Assembly: GCA_030447385.1 (NCBI GenBank)
Contig: JAUJOY010000001.1
Location: forward strand, 918,930-982,929
DNA from: Mycobacteriales bacterium
GTDB lineage: Bacteria; Actinomycetota; Actinomycetes; Mycobacteriales; SCTD01
Length of the DNA stretch: 64,000 nucleotides
Direction of reading: 5' to 3'
The position numbers and the translations under genes are program-made. The notes under the pieces are model-generated. The model saw only the letters and a list, made by a program, of their open reading frames with translations. It was not told where the DNA came from and did no database searches. The stretch's first letter is position 1, and each line of letters begins with the position of its first letter. Positions 54,210 through 61,655 of the stretch are shown piece by piece.

Positions 54210-54761
54210 GTGCGGTGGAAGACGCTGTTCGACGACCTCGAGGGGCAGTGGGAGGCCGCCGAGGCCGCTGCCCTGGTGGGAGAGGTGTCGGATCGGACGC
54301 GCCGGGAGCAGGCTCTGCTCCGCTTGGTGGACCGGCTGGGGCCGGCACTCGGCGCCGCGCTCACGGTCACTGTGCGGGGCGGGGTCGTGCGGGGGCGGCT
54401 GGTGGATCAGGGCTCCGACTGGCTCCTGCTCGAGGAGGCCGGCGGCCACGAGCTCCTCGTGCCGATCTCCGGGGTGCTGGGACTCGTCGGCCTCGGCGCC
54501 CGCTCGGCCAGCCCGGAGGCGGAGGGCCCCGTCGCCAAGCGGCTGGGTCTGGGCTGGGCGCTGCGCGGCCTGGCCCGCAGCCGCGCGGGAGTTGCGCTGC
54601 ATCTGGTGGACGGCGCGATCGTGACGGGCACTCTGGACCGGGTCGGCGCTGATCACCTCGACCTCGCCGAGCACGGGCTGGCCGAGGCGCGGCGGGCGGC
54701 CGCGGTGCGACAGGTCCGGCTCGTCCCGCTCGCCGCTCTCTCCCACGTACGCAGCGGCTGA
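54210..54761 (+). CDS. hypothetical protein with Sm-like beta repeats
   Basis: 183 residues from the GTG at 54210. The N-terminal helix VRWKTLFDDLEGQWEAAEAA is followed by two related beta units: LTVTVRGGVVRGRLVDQGSDWLLLEE and VALHLVDGAIVTGTLDRVGADHLDLAEH. Both have the T/V-x-G-x-L-x-x-V-G/Q-x-D pattern of Sm-like or PRC-type barrels. No named family was recognised. It is known that similar proteins occur next to BldC-like and SAF genes in actinobacteria. The upstream extension of the frame lacks coding bias. Confidence 0.65.
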   Translation: MRWKTLFDDLEGQWEAAEAAALVGEVSDRTRREQALLRLVDRLGPALGAALTVTVRGGVVRGRLVDQGSDWLLLEEAGGHELLVPISGVLGLVGLGARSASPEAEGPVAKRLGLGWALRGLARSRAGVALHLVDGAIVTGTLDRVGADHLDLAEHGLAEARRAAAVRQVRLVPLAALSHVRSG

Positions 54762-54774
54762 ACGAGAGGCCCGG

Positions 54775-55011
54775 CTACTCCTCGAGCAGCTCCTCCCGGG
54801 TCGGCGGATGCGCCCTCGTGAAGGCCTTGGTCTCGTCGTAGCAGCGCTGGATGTAGTCCTCCAGCGCCGCCCGCTCCACCCGCCACTGCCCGCGCCCCCC
54901 CACCTTGATGGCAGCGAGGTCACCGGAGCGCACCAAGGCGTAGGTCTGGGAGGACGAGATGTTGAGGATCTCCGCGACGTCGCTTAGCTGCAGGAACCGC
55001 TCCGCCGCCAT
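54775..55011 (-). CDS. BldC/excisionase-like helix-turn-helix protein
   Basis: 78 residues. A single winged MerR-type DNA-binding domain: FLQLSDVAEILNISSSQTYA is the helix-turn-helix, and VRSGDLAAIKVGGRGQWRVE the wing, followed by LEDYIQRCYDET. The domain matches actinobacterial BldC and phage excisionase-type regulators, which lack an effector domain and bind as multimers. GAGAGGAG is a strong ribosome site. It is divergent from the SAF gene, which it may regulate (inference). There is no integrase nearby, so a phage excisionase role is unlikely. Confidence 0.82.
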   Translation of the reverse strand: MAAERFLQLSDVAEILNISSSQTYALVRSGDLAAIKVGGRGQWRVERAALEDYIQRCYDETKAFTRAHPPTREELLEE

Positions 55012-55276
55012 GCGCCGCTCCTCTCGCTGTCGTGCCGTCGGTGGACGGCGCTGGTTGCCGAACAGCTGCGTCCGGTGCCCGGATCTGCGGGCGCGAGCGG
55101 CGCCCGGCCGCCCTGCCGAGTGTGCCACCGGCGGCCGCCACTCCTGCCGCTCGTCCACAGGGCGAGGCGATCCTTCGGCCCGGCAGTTGCTGTGGACAAG
55201 GTCGCGCTGAGGGGTCGGGTGCGCTTCGATGTCCCTCCGCGTCCCCTGGAGCCGCCGCGGCGCCGGAAGGAGCTCG

Positions 55277-56005
55277 ATGCCAACTGCGTCGGCGTCACCT
55301 GCCGCCCCGGGATCACCGGCGGCGCGCCGGCTCGCCGCCCCGGGCTGGCTCGACGGGCGGCTGGTGCTCGGCGTCCTGCTCGTCCTGCTCAGCGTGGTTC
55401 TGGGGGCTCGCGTCCTCGCGAACGCCGACCGCAGCCAGCTGGTCTGGGCGACCACCGCAGACCTGGCCGTCGGCGCTCAGCTGGAGCAGTCCGATGTGAG
55501 GGCGGTACGCGTACGGCTGTTCGACAGCGTCGACCGCTACCTCGACGCGACCCGTCCGCCCCCGGTCGGATACATGGTCCGGCGGGGCATCGGGGCCGGT
55601 GAGCTCCTGCCCGACGACGCCCTCGGGCTGCCGGAGGAGCAGGCGTTCCGGCTGGTGACGGTGCCCCTCGAGGCGGGTCACTTCCCACCCGACCTCGCCG
55701 ACGAGCAGCAGGTCGACGTGTGGGTGACCCCGGCTCGACCGCCCGCGGCAGCCCCGGCCGCCGCGGGCGGGCCGCTCGCCCTCAGCGGCGCCCAGACGGT
55801 ACTGCTCGGGGTCGGGGTGGCTCGCGGGCCGCCGGAGGACACCTTCAGCAGCGGGGCGACCACCTCGCCGGTGGTGCTCCGGGTGCGCCAGAACGACGTG
55901 GCGACCCTCGTGTCCGCGATGTCGCTCGGGCGCATCGACCTCGTGCGGGTGCCGCGCAACGGCGAGGTCTCCGGGACCAGGGCGCCACCGCCGGGGAGGG
56001 GCTGA
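55277..56005 (+). CDS. SAF-domain membrane protein (CpaB/FlgA-like)
   Basis: 242 residues from the ATG at 55277, which has a near-perfect GGAAGGAG. An N-terminal helix (GRLVLGVLLVLLSVVLGARV) anchors the protein. The SAF domain near 50-120 has WATTADLAVGAQLEQSDVRAV, VRRGIGAGELLPDDAL, as in the CpaB component of Tad pili and in FlgA chaperones. The C-terminal half is beta-rich (AFRLVTVPLEAGHFPPDLA). The stop overlaps the next start (TGATG). No TadA, TadB or Flp pilin gene is in the window. Confidence 0.8.
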   Translation: MPTASASPAAPGSPAARRLAAPGWLDGRLVLGVLLVLLSVVLGARVLANADRSQLVWATTADLAVGAQLEQSDVRAVRVRLFDSVDRYLDATRPPPVGYMVRRGIGAGELLPDDALGLPEEQAFRLVTVPLEAGHFPPDLADEQQVDVWVTPARPPAAAPAAAGGPLALSGAQTVLLGVGVARGPPEDTFSSGATTSPVVLRVRQNDVATLVSAMSLGRIDLVRVPRNGEVSGTRAPPPGRG

Positions 56006-57360
56006 TGCGCGTGCCCGTCCTGACCGCCGTGTCGGACGCCGGGTGGGAGGCCGAGCTCGTCGCGGCGCTCGAGCGGGGTGAGCTCGGTCTGCAGGTGGTG
56101 CGGCGCTGCGTCGACCTGGCCGACCTGCTGGCCACCGCCGCGACCGGCCAGGCGCGGGCCGCGCTGCTGTCCGCAGACCTCCGGCGACTGGACCGCGAGG
56201 CTCTCGGGCGGCTGGCTCTGGACTCCGTCGCCGTGGTCGGTCTGGTCCCGCCGGAGGACGAGGCGGCAGAGCGGCGGCTGCGGCAGCTCGGGGTCCTGCA
56301 CGTCCTGCCTTCTGACAGCGCGCCGGAGGAGGTGGCCGCCGTCGTGCAGCGTGCGGTCCGTACCACCGCTGCCCCGACGAGCGGCCAGCGCTCCGCCCTG
56401 TCCGAACCGCGGGCTGCGCTGTCGATGCCGGCAGCCGGAGCCGACGGCGGGCTCGTCGCCGGTGCAGCGGCGGCTCCCGAGCAGGGCACGGGCCGCCTGG
56501 TCGCGATCTGGGGTCCGACGGGTGCTCCCGGGCGTACCACCGTGGCGGTGACGCTGGCGTCCGAGCTCGCGGCGCTCGGCAGCCCCACGATGCTCCTCGA
56601 CGCCGACGTGTACGGCGGCGTCGTCGCCCAGGTGCTGGGTCTGCTCGACGAGTCGGCCGGGCTTGCCGCGGCGGCTCGGCTGGCCAACGGCGGGCTGCTC
56701 GACGTCCCTGCGCTGGCGGAGCTCGCTCGCCAGGTCGCACCCAGCCTCCGGGTCCTGTCCGGGATCGCGAGGGCCGACCGCTGGCCCGAGCTGCGTCCGG
56801 CGGCGGTGGAGATCGTCCTGGACCTGGCCCGGTCGCTGGCGGTCACCACCGTCGTCGACTGCGGGTTCTGCCTGGAGCAGGACGAGGAGCTGGCGTACGA
56901 CACCGCCGCCCCCCGCCGCAACGGCGCCACGCTGGCTGTGCTGCAGGCCGCGGACACCGTCTACGCCGTCGGCAGCGCCGACCCGGTGGGGCTGCAGCGG
57001 CTCGTCCGCGCACTCGCCGAGCTCGCGGATGCCGTGCCCGACGTGCATCCCCTCGTGATCGTCAACCGGCTGCGCGCCGGCGGGGTGCCGGGGGACCCGG
57101 CGAAGGAGATCCGGGCCGCGCTGTCGCGCTGCGCCGGCGTTCGCGAGGTGCTCTTCGTACCGCTGGACGTCGTGGGCGTCGACGAGGCCCTCGCCGCGGG
57201 CCGCACGCTGGGTGAGGCCGTTCCGTCCTCACCCGCCCGGCTCGCGCTGTCCGCGCTGGCAGCGAGCCTGCTCGGCCTGCCTCAGCAGGCGCCCCGCCGG
57301 TCCTTCCCCGCCGGCAGCCTCCGCAGGCGTCAGCCGCGGGTGTACTTGCCGAGCTCCTGA
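56005..57360 (+). CDS. CpaE/MinD-like ATPase with altered Walker A
   Basis: 451 residues. The N-terminal 130 residues form a receiver-like domain without phosphoacceptor motifs. The P-loop domain begins with IWGPTGAPGRTTVAVTLASE at about 168; the canonical P-loop lysine is Arg177. DADVYGGVVAQVLGLLD is the switch-like segment, and VVDCGF the Walker B. It resembles CpaE/TadZ proteins, which localise Tad pilus machinery, and the coupled SAF/CpaB-like gene supports that. The C-terminal 31 bases overlap the convergent acyl-CoA dehydrogenase gene. Confidence 0.8.
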   Translation: MRVPVLTAVSDAGWEAELVAALERGELGLQVVRRCVDLADLLATAATGQARAALLSADLRRLDREALGRLALDSVAVVGLVPPEDEAAERRLRQLGVLHVLPSDSAPEEVAAVVQRAVRTTAAPTSGQRSALSEPRAALSMPAAGADGGLVAGAAAAPEQGTGRLVAIWGPTGAPGRTTVAVTLASELAALGSPTMLLDADVYGGVVAQVLGLLDESAGLAAAARLANGGLLDVPALAELARQVAPSLRVLSGIARADRWPELRPAAVEIVLDLARSLAVTTVVDCGFCLEQDEELAYDTAAPRRNGATLAVLQAADTVYAVGSADPVGLQRLVRALAELADAVPDVHPLVIVNRLRAGGVPGDPAKEIRAALSRCAGVREVLFVPLDVVGVDEALAAGRTLGEAVPSSPARLALSALAASLLGLPQQAPRRSFPAGSLRRRQPRVYLPSS

Positions 57361-58535
57361 CGGGCGACCGACCGCACGTGCACCTCGTCGGGGCCGTCCG
57401 CGAGCCGGAGCGTGCGCAGCGAGGCGTACATCCGCGCGAGCGGGAAGTCCTCGCTCACCCCCGCCCCGCCGTGCACCTGGATCGCCCGGTCCACCACCCG
57501 CAGCGCCACCCGCGGCGCGATCACCTTGATCGCCGCGATCTCCGAGCGGGCACCCTTCGCCCCGACCTTGTCGATGAGGTCGGCCGTCCTCAGCACCATC
57601 AGCCGGGCCTGGTCGATCTCCATCCGCGACTCGGCGATCTGCTCGCGCACCACCCCTTGCCGGGCCAGCTCCTGCCCGAAGGCCACCCGGGACAGCGCCC
57701 GCTCGCACATCAGCCTCAGCGCGCGCTCGGCCGCACCGAGCGCGCGCATGCAGTGGTGGATGCGGCCAGGCCCCAGCCGGGCCTGCGCGATCATGAAGCC
57801 GTCCCCCTCGCCGGCGATCAGGTTCGACGACGGCACCCGGACGTCGCGCAGCAGCACCTCGCCGTGGCCGTGCTGGTCCGCGTAGCCGAAGACCGGCAGC
57901 GCCCGCACCACCTCGACGCCCGGGGCGTCCACGGGGACGAGCACCATCGACTGCTGGCGGTGGACCGACTCCTGCGGGTCGGTCTTGCCCATGACGATCA
58001 GCACGCGGCAGCGCGGGTCGAGGACACCGGTGGTCCACCACTTGCGCCCCGAGATCACGTAGTCGTCGCCGTCGCGCGTGATCCGGGTGGCGATGTTGGT
58101 GGCGTCGGAGGAGGCCACGTCCGGCTCGGTCATCGCGAAGGCTGAGCGGATCGAGCCGTCCAGCAGGGGCTCGAGCCACTGCGACTTCTGCTCGGCGGTG
58201 CCGAACATGTGCAGCACCTCCATGTTGCCGGTGTTGGGCGCGTCGCAGTTGATGGCCTCGGGCGCGAGATGCGAGGACCAGCCGGTCAGCTCGGCGATCG
58301 CGGCGTACTCCACGTTGGTCAGCCCGGAGATGTCCGGGAGGAACAGGTTCCACAGCCCGCGCCGCCGCGCCTCGGCCTTGAGCTGCTCCACCACCGGCGG
58401 CAGCGTGTGGTCCTGCGGCCCCTTCGCGCGACGGTAGGCGTCGTACTCCTTCTCCGCGGGGAAGACCTGGGTGTCCATGAAGTCCTGCATGCGGGCCAGG
58501 AGGTCCAACGCCTTCGGCGAGTGGTCGAAGTCCAC
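57330..58535 (-). CDS. acyl-CoA dehydrogenase family protein
   Basis: 401 residues from the GTG at 58535, with GAAGGG as ribosome site. All three ACAD domains are present: an N-terminal helical domain (LLARMQDFMDTQVFPAEKEY), the middle beta domain with AFAMTEPDVASSDATN and GRKWWTTGV, and the C-terminal helices with GRIHHCMRALGAAERAL, AIQVHGGAGVSEDFPLARMY. The sequence is closest in motif layout to the ACAD10/11-like subfamily. Predicted FAD-dependent desaturation of an acyl-CoA; chain length is unknown. The next plus-strand genes concern acyl transfer and lipolysis. Confidence 0.9.
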   Translation of the reverse strand: MDFDHSPKALDLLARMQDFMDTQVFPAEKEYDAYRRAKGPQDHTLPPVVEQLKAEARRRGLWNLFLPDISGLTNVEYAAIAELTGWSSHLAPEAINCDAPNTGNMEVLHMFGTAEQKSQWLEPLLDGSIRSAFAMTEPDVASSDATNIATRITRDGDDYVISGRKWWTTGVLDPRCRVLIVMGKTDPQESVHRQQSMVLVPVDAPGVEVVRALPVFGYADQHGHGEVLLRDVRVPSSNLIAGEGDGFMIAQARLGPGRIHHCMRALGAAERALRLMCERALSRVAFGQELARQGVVREQIAESRMEIDQARLMVLRTADLIDKVGAKGARSEIAAIKVIAPRVALRVVDRAIQVHGGAGVSEDFPLARMYASLRTLRLADGPDEVHVRSVARQELGKYTRG

Positions 58536-58696
58536 GGGCTGCCCTTCGAGAGCGAGGTTCTGGTGGCCCCAGTCTGCCTGGCGGCCCGGCGGCCGAAGCC
58601 GCGCACGGCGACCCGCCCGACCCCCCCAGGTGCGTCCCTTTCGCCAAAGACGCTGTGTGACGATGGTTTTCCGCCTGCGAACGGAGCTGTGCACCC

Positions 58697-60088
58697 ATGT
58701 CTGACCGGCTGAGCCCGCTCGACGTCTCCTTCCTCTACATGGAGTCCGCGACGACCCCGATGCACGTGGGCGGGTTGGCGGTCTTCGACCCGCCCGAGGA
58801 GGGCTTCGACTACGAGTGCCTGGTACGCCTCATCAGCCAGCGCCTCGCGCTGGTGCCGCGCTACCGGCAGAAGGTCCGCTTCATCCCCGGCCGGATCGCC
58901 AACCCCGTCTGGATCGACGACGAGAACTTCGACGTGACCTACCACGTACGCCGCAGCGCCCTGCCCAAGCCGGGCAACGACGCGCAGCTGCGCGAGCTCG
59001 TCGGGCGCCTGCAGGGGCGGCGGCTGGACCGCCACCGCCCGCTGTGGGAGATCTACCTCGTCGAGGGGCTCGAGGGCGGCCGGGTCGCCGTCATCACCAA
59101 GACCCACCACGCGATGGTCGACGGGATCGCCGCGGTCGACATCGGCACGGTCATGCTCGACCTGACCCCGGAGCCGCGCGAGGTGCCGGGCGAGCGCTGG
59201 GCCCCCATGCCGGAGCCGGGATCGGCCGCGCTGGTCGCGGGCGCGGTCACCGACCTGGTGATGCGGCCGACGCAGGCCCTCGACACCGCCAGGTCCGCGG
59301 TCGTCGACGCGCGGGCGACCGCGGGGAAGGCAGCCGGGCTCGCGAGCGGCGTCCTGCAGTCCGTCGTCACCATGGCCCGGCCGGCACCCTCCTCGCCGCT
59401 CAACGTCCGCATCGGCGAGCAGCGCCGCTTCGGCACGGCCATCAGCGACCTCGACGACTACAAGCGGGTCCGCAAGTCGCACGGCGGCACCGTCAACGAC
59501 GTCGTGCTCGCGACGGTGTCGGGTGCGCTGCGGGCGTGGTTGCTGACCCGCGGCGAGGCGGTCACACCGGCGACGACGATCCGGGCGATGGTCCCCGTGT
59601 CCGTACGCCCGGCGGGCAGCGCGGCCCAGATGGGCAACCGCGTCTCGTCGTACTTCGTCGACCTGCCGGTCGGCGAGACCAACGCCGTCATGCGCCTGCA
59701 CCAGATCAGCCATGCGATGCGCGGCCACAAGGAGTCCGGGCAGGCGGTCGGCGCGGACGCGATCGTGCAGATGTCGGGCTTCGCACCGCCCACGATCCAC
59801 TCCCTGGGCGCGCGGCTCGCCTCGGGCATGACCCGCCGGCTGTTCAACGTCGTGGTCACCAACGTGCCCGGTCCGCAGTTCCCGCTGTACGCCGCCGGCG
59901 CCCGGATGCTGTCCATGTACCCGGTCGTCCCGCTGGCCAAGGGACAGGCGGTGTCGATCGGGCTGACCTCCTACGACGGCGGCGTCTACTACGGCCTCAA
60001 CGCCGACCGTGACGCGATGCCCGACGTGGACGTGCTGGCGGGGTTGATCGAGGAGTCGCTGGCGGAGCTGGTGGGAACGGCCGGCTGA
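58697..60088 (+). CDS. wax ester synthase / diacylglycerol acyltransferase (WS/DGAT)
   Basis: 463 residues. The catalytic HHAMVDG (H137-G143) is preceded by RPLWEIYLVEGLEGGR. The N-terminal LSPLDVSFLYMESATTPMHV and the later NDVVLATVSGALRAWL and VPVSVRP segments are standard. The family makes triacylglycerol or wax esters from acyl-CoA and is membrane-associated. M. tuberculosis tgs3 (Rv3234c) lies in the corresponding neighbourhood. The stop overlaps the next start by one base (TGATG), coupling synthesis to a patatin-type lipase. Confidence 0.92.
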   Translation: MSDRLSPLDVSFLYMESATTPMHVGGLAVFDPPEEGFDYECLVRLISQRLALVPRYRQKVRFIPGRIANPVWIDDENFDVTYHVRRSALPKPGNDAQLRELVGRLQGRRLDRHRPLWEIYLVEGLEGGRVAVITKTHHAMVDGIAAVDIGTVMLDLTPEPREVPGERWAPMPEPGSAALVAGAVTDLVMRPTQALDTARSAVVDARATAGKAAGLASGVLQSVVTMARPAPSSPLNVRIGEQRRFGTAISDLDDYKRVRKSHGGTVNDVVLATVSGALRAWLLTRGEAVTPATTIRAMVPVSVRPAGSAAQMGNRVSSYFVDLPVGETNAVMRLHQISHAMRGHKESGQAVGADAIVQMSGFAPPTIHSLGARLASGMTRRLFNVVVTNVPGPQFPLYAAGARMLSMYPVVPLAKGQAVSIGLTSYDGGVYYGLNADRDAMPDVDVLAGLIEESLAELVGTAG

Positions 60089-61041
60089 TGACGACCCGCG
60101 GGCTGGTTCTCGGCGCGGGCGGGGTGCTCGGCGCCGCCTGGTCGATCGGTGCCCTGGAGGCGCTGCGGCAGTACGACGGCTGGGACCCGCGCGGCGCCGA
60201 GGTCCTGGTCGGTACGTCCGCCGGCTCCGTGCTCGCCTCCTTCCTCGGCTGCGACACGTCGCTCCAGGTCCTGCTGGACCACCAGCGCGGCATCGTGTCC
60301 GCCGAGATGCCACACATCCGCTACGACCCCGACCGGGACTCCGGCGGGGGGCTGCCCCCTCTTCCCCGGCTCGGCATCGGCTCGGCGCGAGGGGTGCTGT
60401 CCACCGCGCTGCAGCCCTGGAAGGTCACCCCCATGGGCGCCCTTGCCGCCGTCCTGCCGCAGGGTCGCGGCTCGCTCGAGCCGGTGGGCGCCCTCGTCGA
60501 CACCGTCTGCCCACGTGGCGCCTGGGCCGCGCATCCGCAGACGTGGGTCGTCGCCATGGACTACGACAACGGCCGGCGGGTGGCGTTCGGCCGCGACGGG
60601 GCTCCCCACGCCGCTCTGCGGGAGGCGGTCATGGCCTCCTGCGCCATCCCCGCCTGGTACACCCCGATCCGGATCGGGAGCCGGCGCTACGTCGACGGCG
60701 GCGCGTGCTCGCCGACCTCGCTGGACCTGGTGGCGAGCCTCCACCTCGACGAGGTGGTGGTGGTCTCCCCGATGACCTCCTTCGAGTACGACTCGCCGGA
60801 GACCGTCGCGGGTCGGCTCGAGCGGCGGCTCCGCCGCCGACTCACCAAGCGCCTGCTCGCCGAGGCCAGGAAGGTGGAGGCTGCCGGCACGAAGGTCACC
60901 CTGCTCGGTCCCGGTGCGGAGGACCTGGCCACGATCGGCACCAACCTCATGGACCCGAGGCGCCGCCGGCAGGTGCTGGAGACCTCCCTGCGCACCTCGC
61001 TCGCCGCCCTGCGCAGGTCCACGCTCGCCGCCAGCGCCTGA
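60088..61041 (+). CDS. patatin-like phospholipase
   Basis: 317 residues. The oxyanion-hole loop GAGGVLGAAWSIGALEAL is at the N-terminus, the nucleophile elbow GTSAGS (S44) follows, and the catalytic aspartate is D203 in YVDGGACSP, giving the Ser-Asp dyad of patatins. No signal peptide is visible, so it acts in the cytoplasm or on the inner membrane face. The C-terminal 90 residues are helical and basic (RLERRLRRRLTKRLLAEARK). Co-translated with the WS/DGAT gene, it could turn over stored lipids or remodel acyl chains (inference). Confidence 0.9.
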   Translation: MTTRGLVLGAGGVLGAAWSIGALEALRQYDGWDPRGAEVLVGTSAGSVLASFLGCDTSLQVLLDHQRGIVSAEMPHIRYDPDRDSGGGLPPLPRLGIGSARGVLSTALQPWKVTPMGALAAVLPQGRGSLEPVGALVDTVCPRGAWAAHPQTWVVAMDYDNGRRVAFGRDGAPHAALREAVMASCAIPAWYTPIRIGSRRYVDGGACSPTSLDLVASLHLDEVVVVSPMTSFEYDSPETVAGRLERRLRRRLTKRLLAEARKVEAAGTKVTLLGPGAEDLATIGTNLMDPRRRRQVLETSLRTSLAALRRSTLAASA

Positions 61042-61058
61042 GGCGGCAGGCTGTCGCC

Positions 61059-61562
61059 ATGCGCGTCTACCTCCCGTCCACGCTCGCCGGCCTGCGGGTG
61101 CTGCTCGATGACGGGGAGCTGGGTCCACCCCCGCTGCCCGCCTTCGCGGTCACCGGCGCGCTGCGCGAGTGGTACGCCGAGGGCGACGAGGAGGAGCTGG
61201 AGTACGCCGCACTGACCCTCGCCGCGCGCGCGTCCGTGCGGCTGCTCGACCGACAGCTGCTCGACGACCCGGCCGCCCCGGCGCGCCGGGTGGTGGTCGT
61301 CGCGGAGGTCGGCCGAGTGGAGCCCGCGCCCGAGGTGGAGCGCGCGGCCGTACGGGTCCCCGACCCCGTGCCCCTGCGGCTGGTGCAAGCGGTCCACGTG
61401 GACGACCCCGCGGCAGAGGACGACGTGCGCGCCGCCGCGGAGCAGCTGGTCGAGGCCGACCTCGGGGGCGAGGACGCCACGTTCGTCGTCGAGCAGGCGG
61501 AGGGCCACGAGCTCCAGTGGTACGCCGTCCAGGAGATCGGCCCCCTGCTGGAGCTGGAGTGA
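61059..61562 (+). CDS. DUF6912-type hypothetical protein
   Basis: 167 residues, start MRVYLPSTLAGLRVLLDDGE typical of this actinobacterial family. A middle region (LEYAALTLAARASVRLLD) and an acidic, barrel-like end (DLGGEDATFVVEQAEGHELQ, then WYAVQEIGPLLEL) are visible. No catalytic motif. CAGGCT (61047-61052) is six bases before the ATG, although the gene lies only 17 bases after the patatin stop, so it may have both an operon and its own leaderless transcript. The function is unknown; homologues lie near the same lipid genes in other genomes to my knowledge. Confidence 0.78.
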   Translation: MRVYLPSTLAGLRVLLDDGELGPPPLPAFAVTGALREWYAEGDEEELEYAALTLAARASVRLLDRQLLDDPAAPARRVVVVAEVGRVEPAPEVERAAVRVPDPVPLRLVQAVHVDDPAAEDDVRAAAEQLVEADLGGEDATFVVEQAEGHELQWYAVQEIGPLLELE

Positions 61563-61564
61563 TG

Positions 61565-61606
61565 GACCCGCTGCACTGATGACCCGCTGCACCGAGGGAC
61601 CCGCTG
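61565..61606 (+). repeat. short tandem repeat after a stop codon
   Basis: GACCCGCTGCAC at 61565-61576 and 61581-61592, and GACCCGCTG at 61598-61606, with periods of 16 and 17 bases, immediately after the DUF6912 gene stop. Confidence 0.6.
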
Positions 61607-61655
61607 GTGGGAGCGTGCGGAGCTGGCCGGGCTCGCGACGACGCGCCCACCTGAG

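Noticed and set aside
54775-55011. Phage excisionase and a possible integrated element
   Set aside because: The helix-turn-helix protein stands alone, with no integrase, att-like direct repeats or change in base composition; a BldC-like regulator is the better reading.
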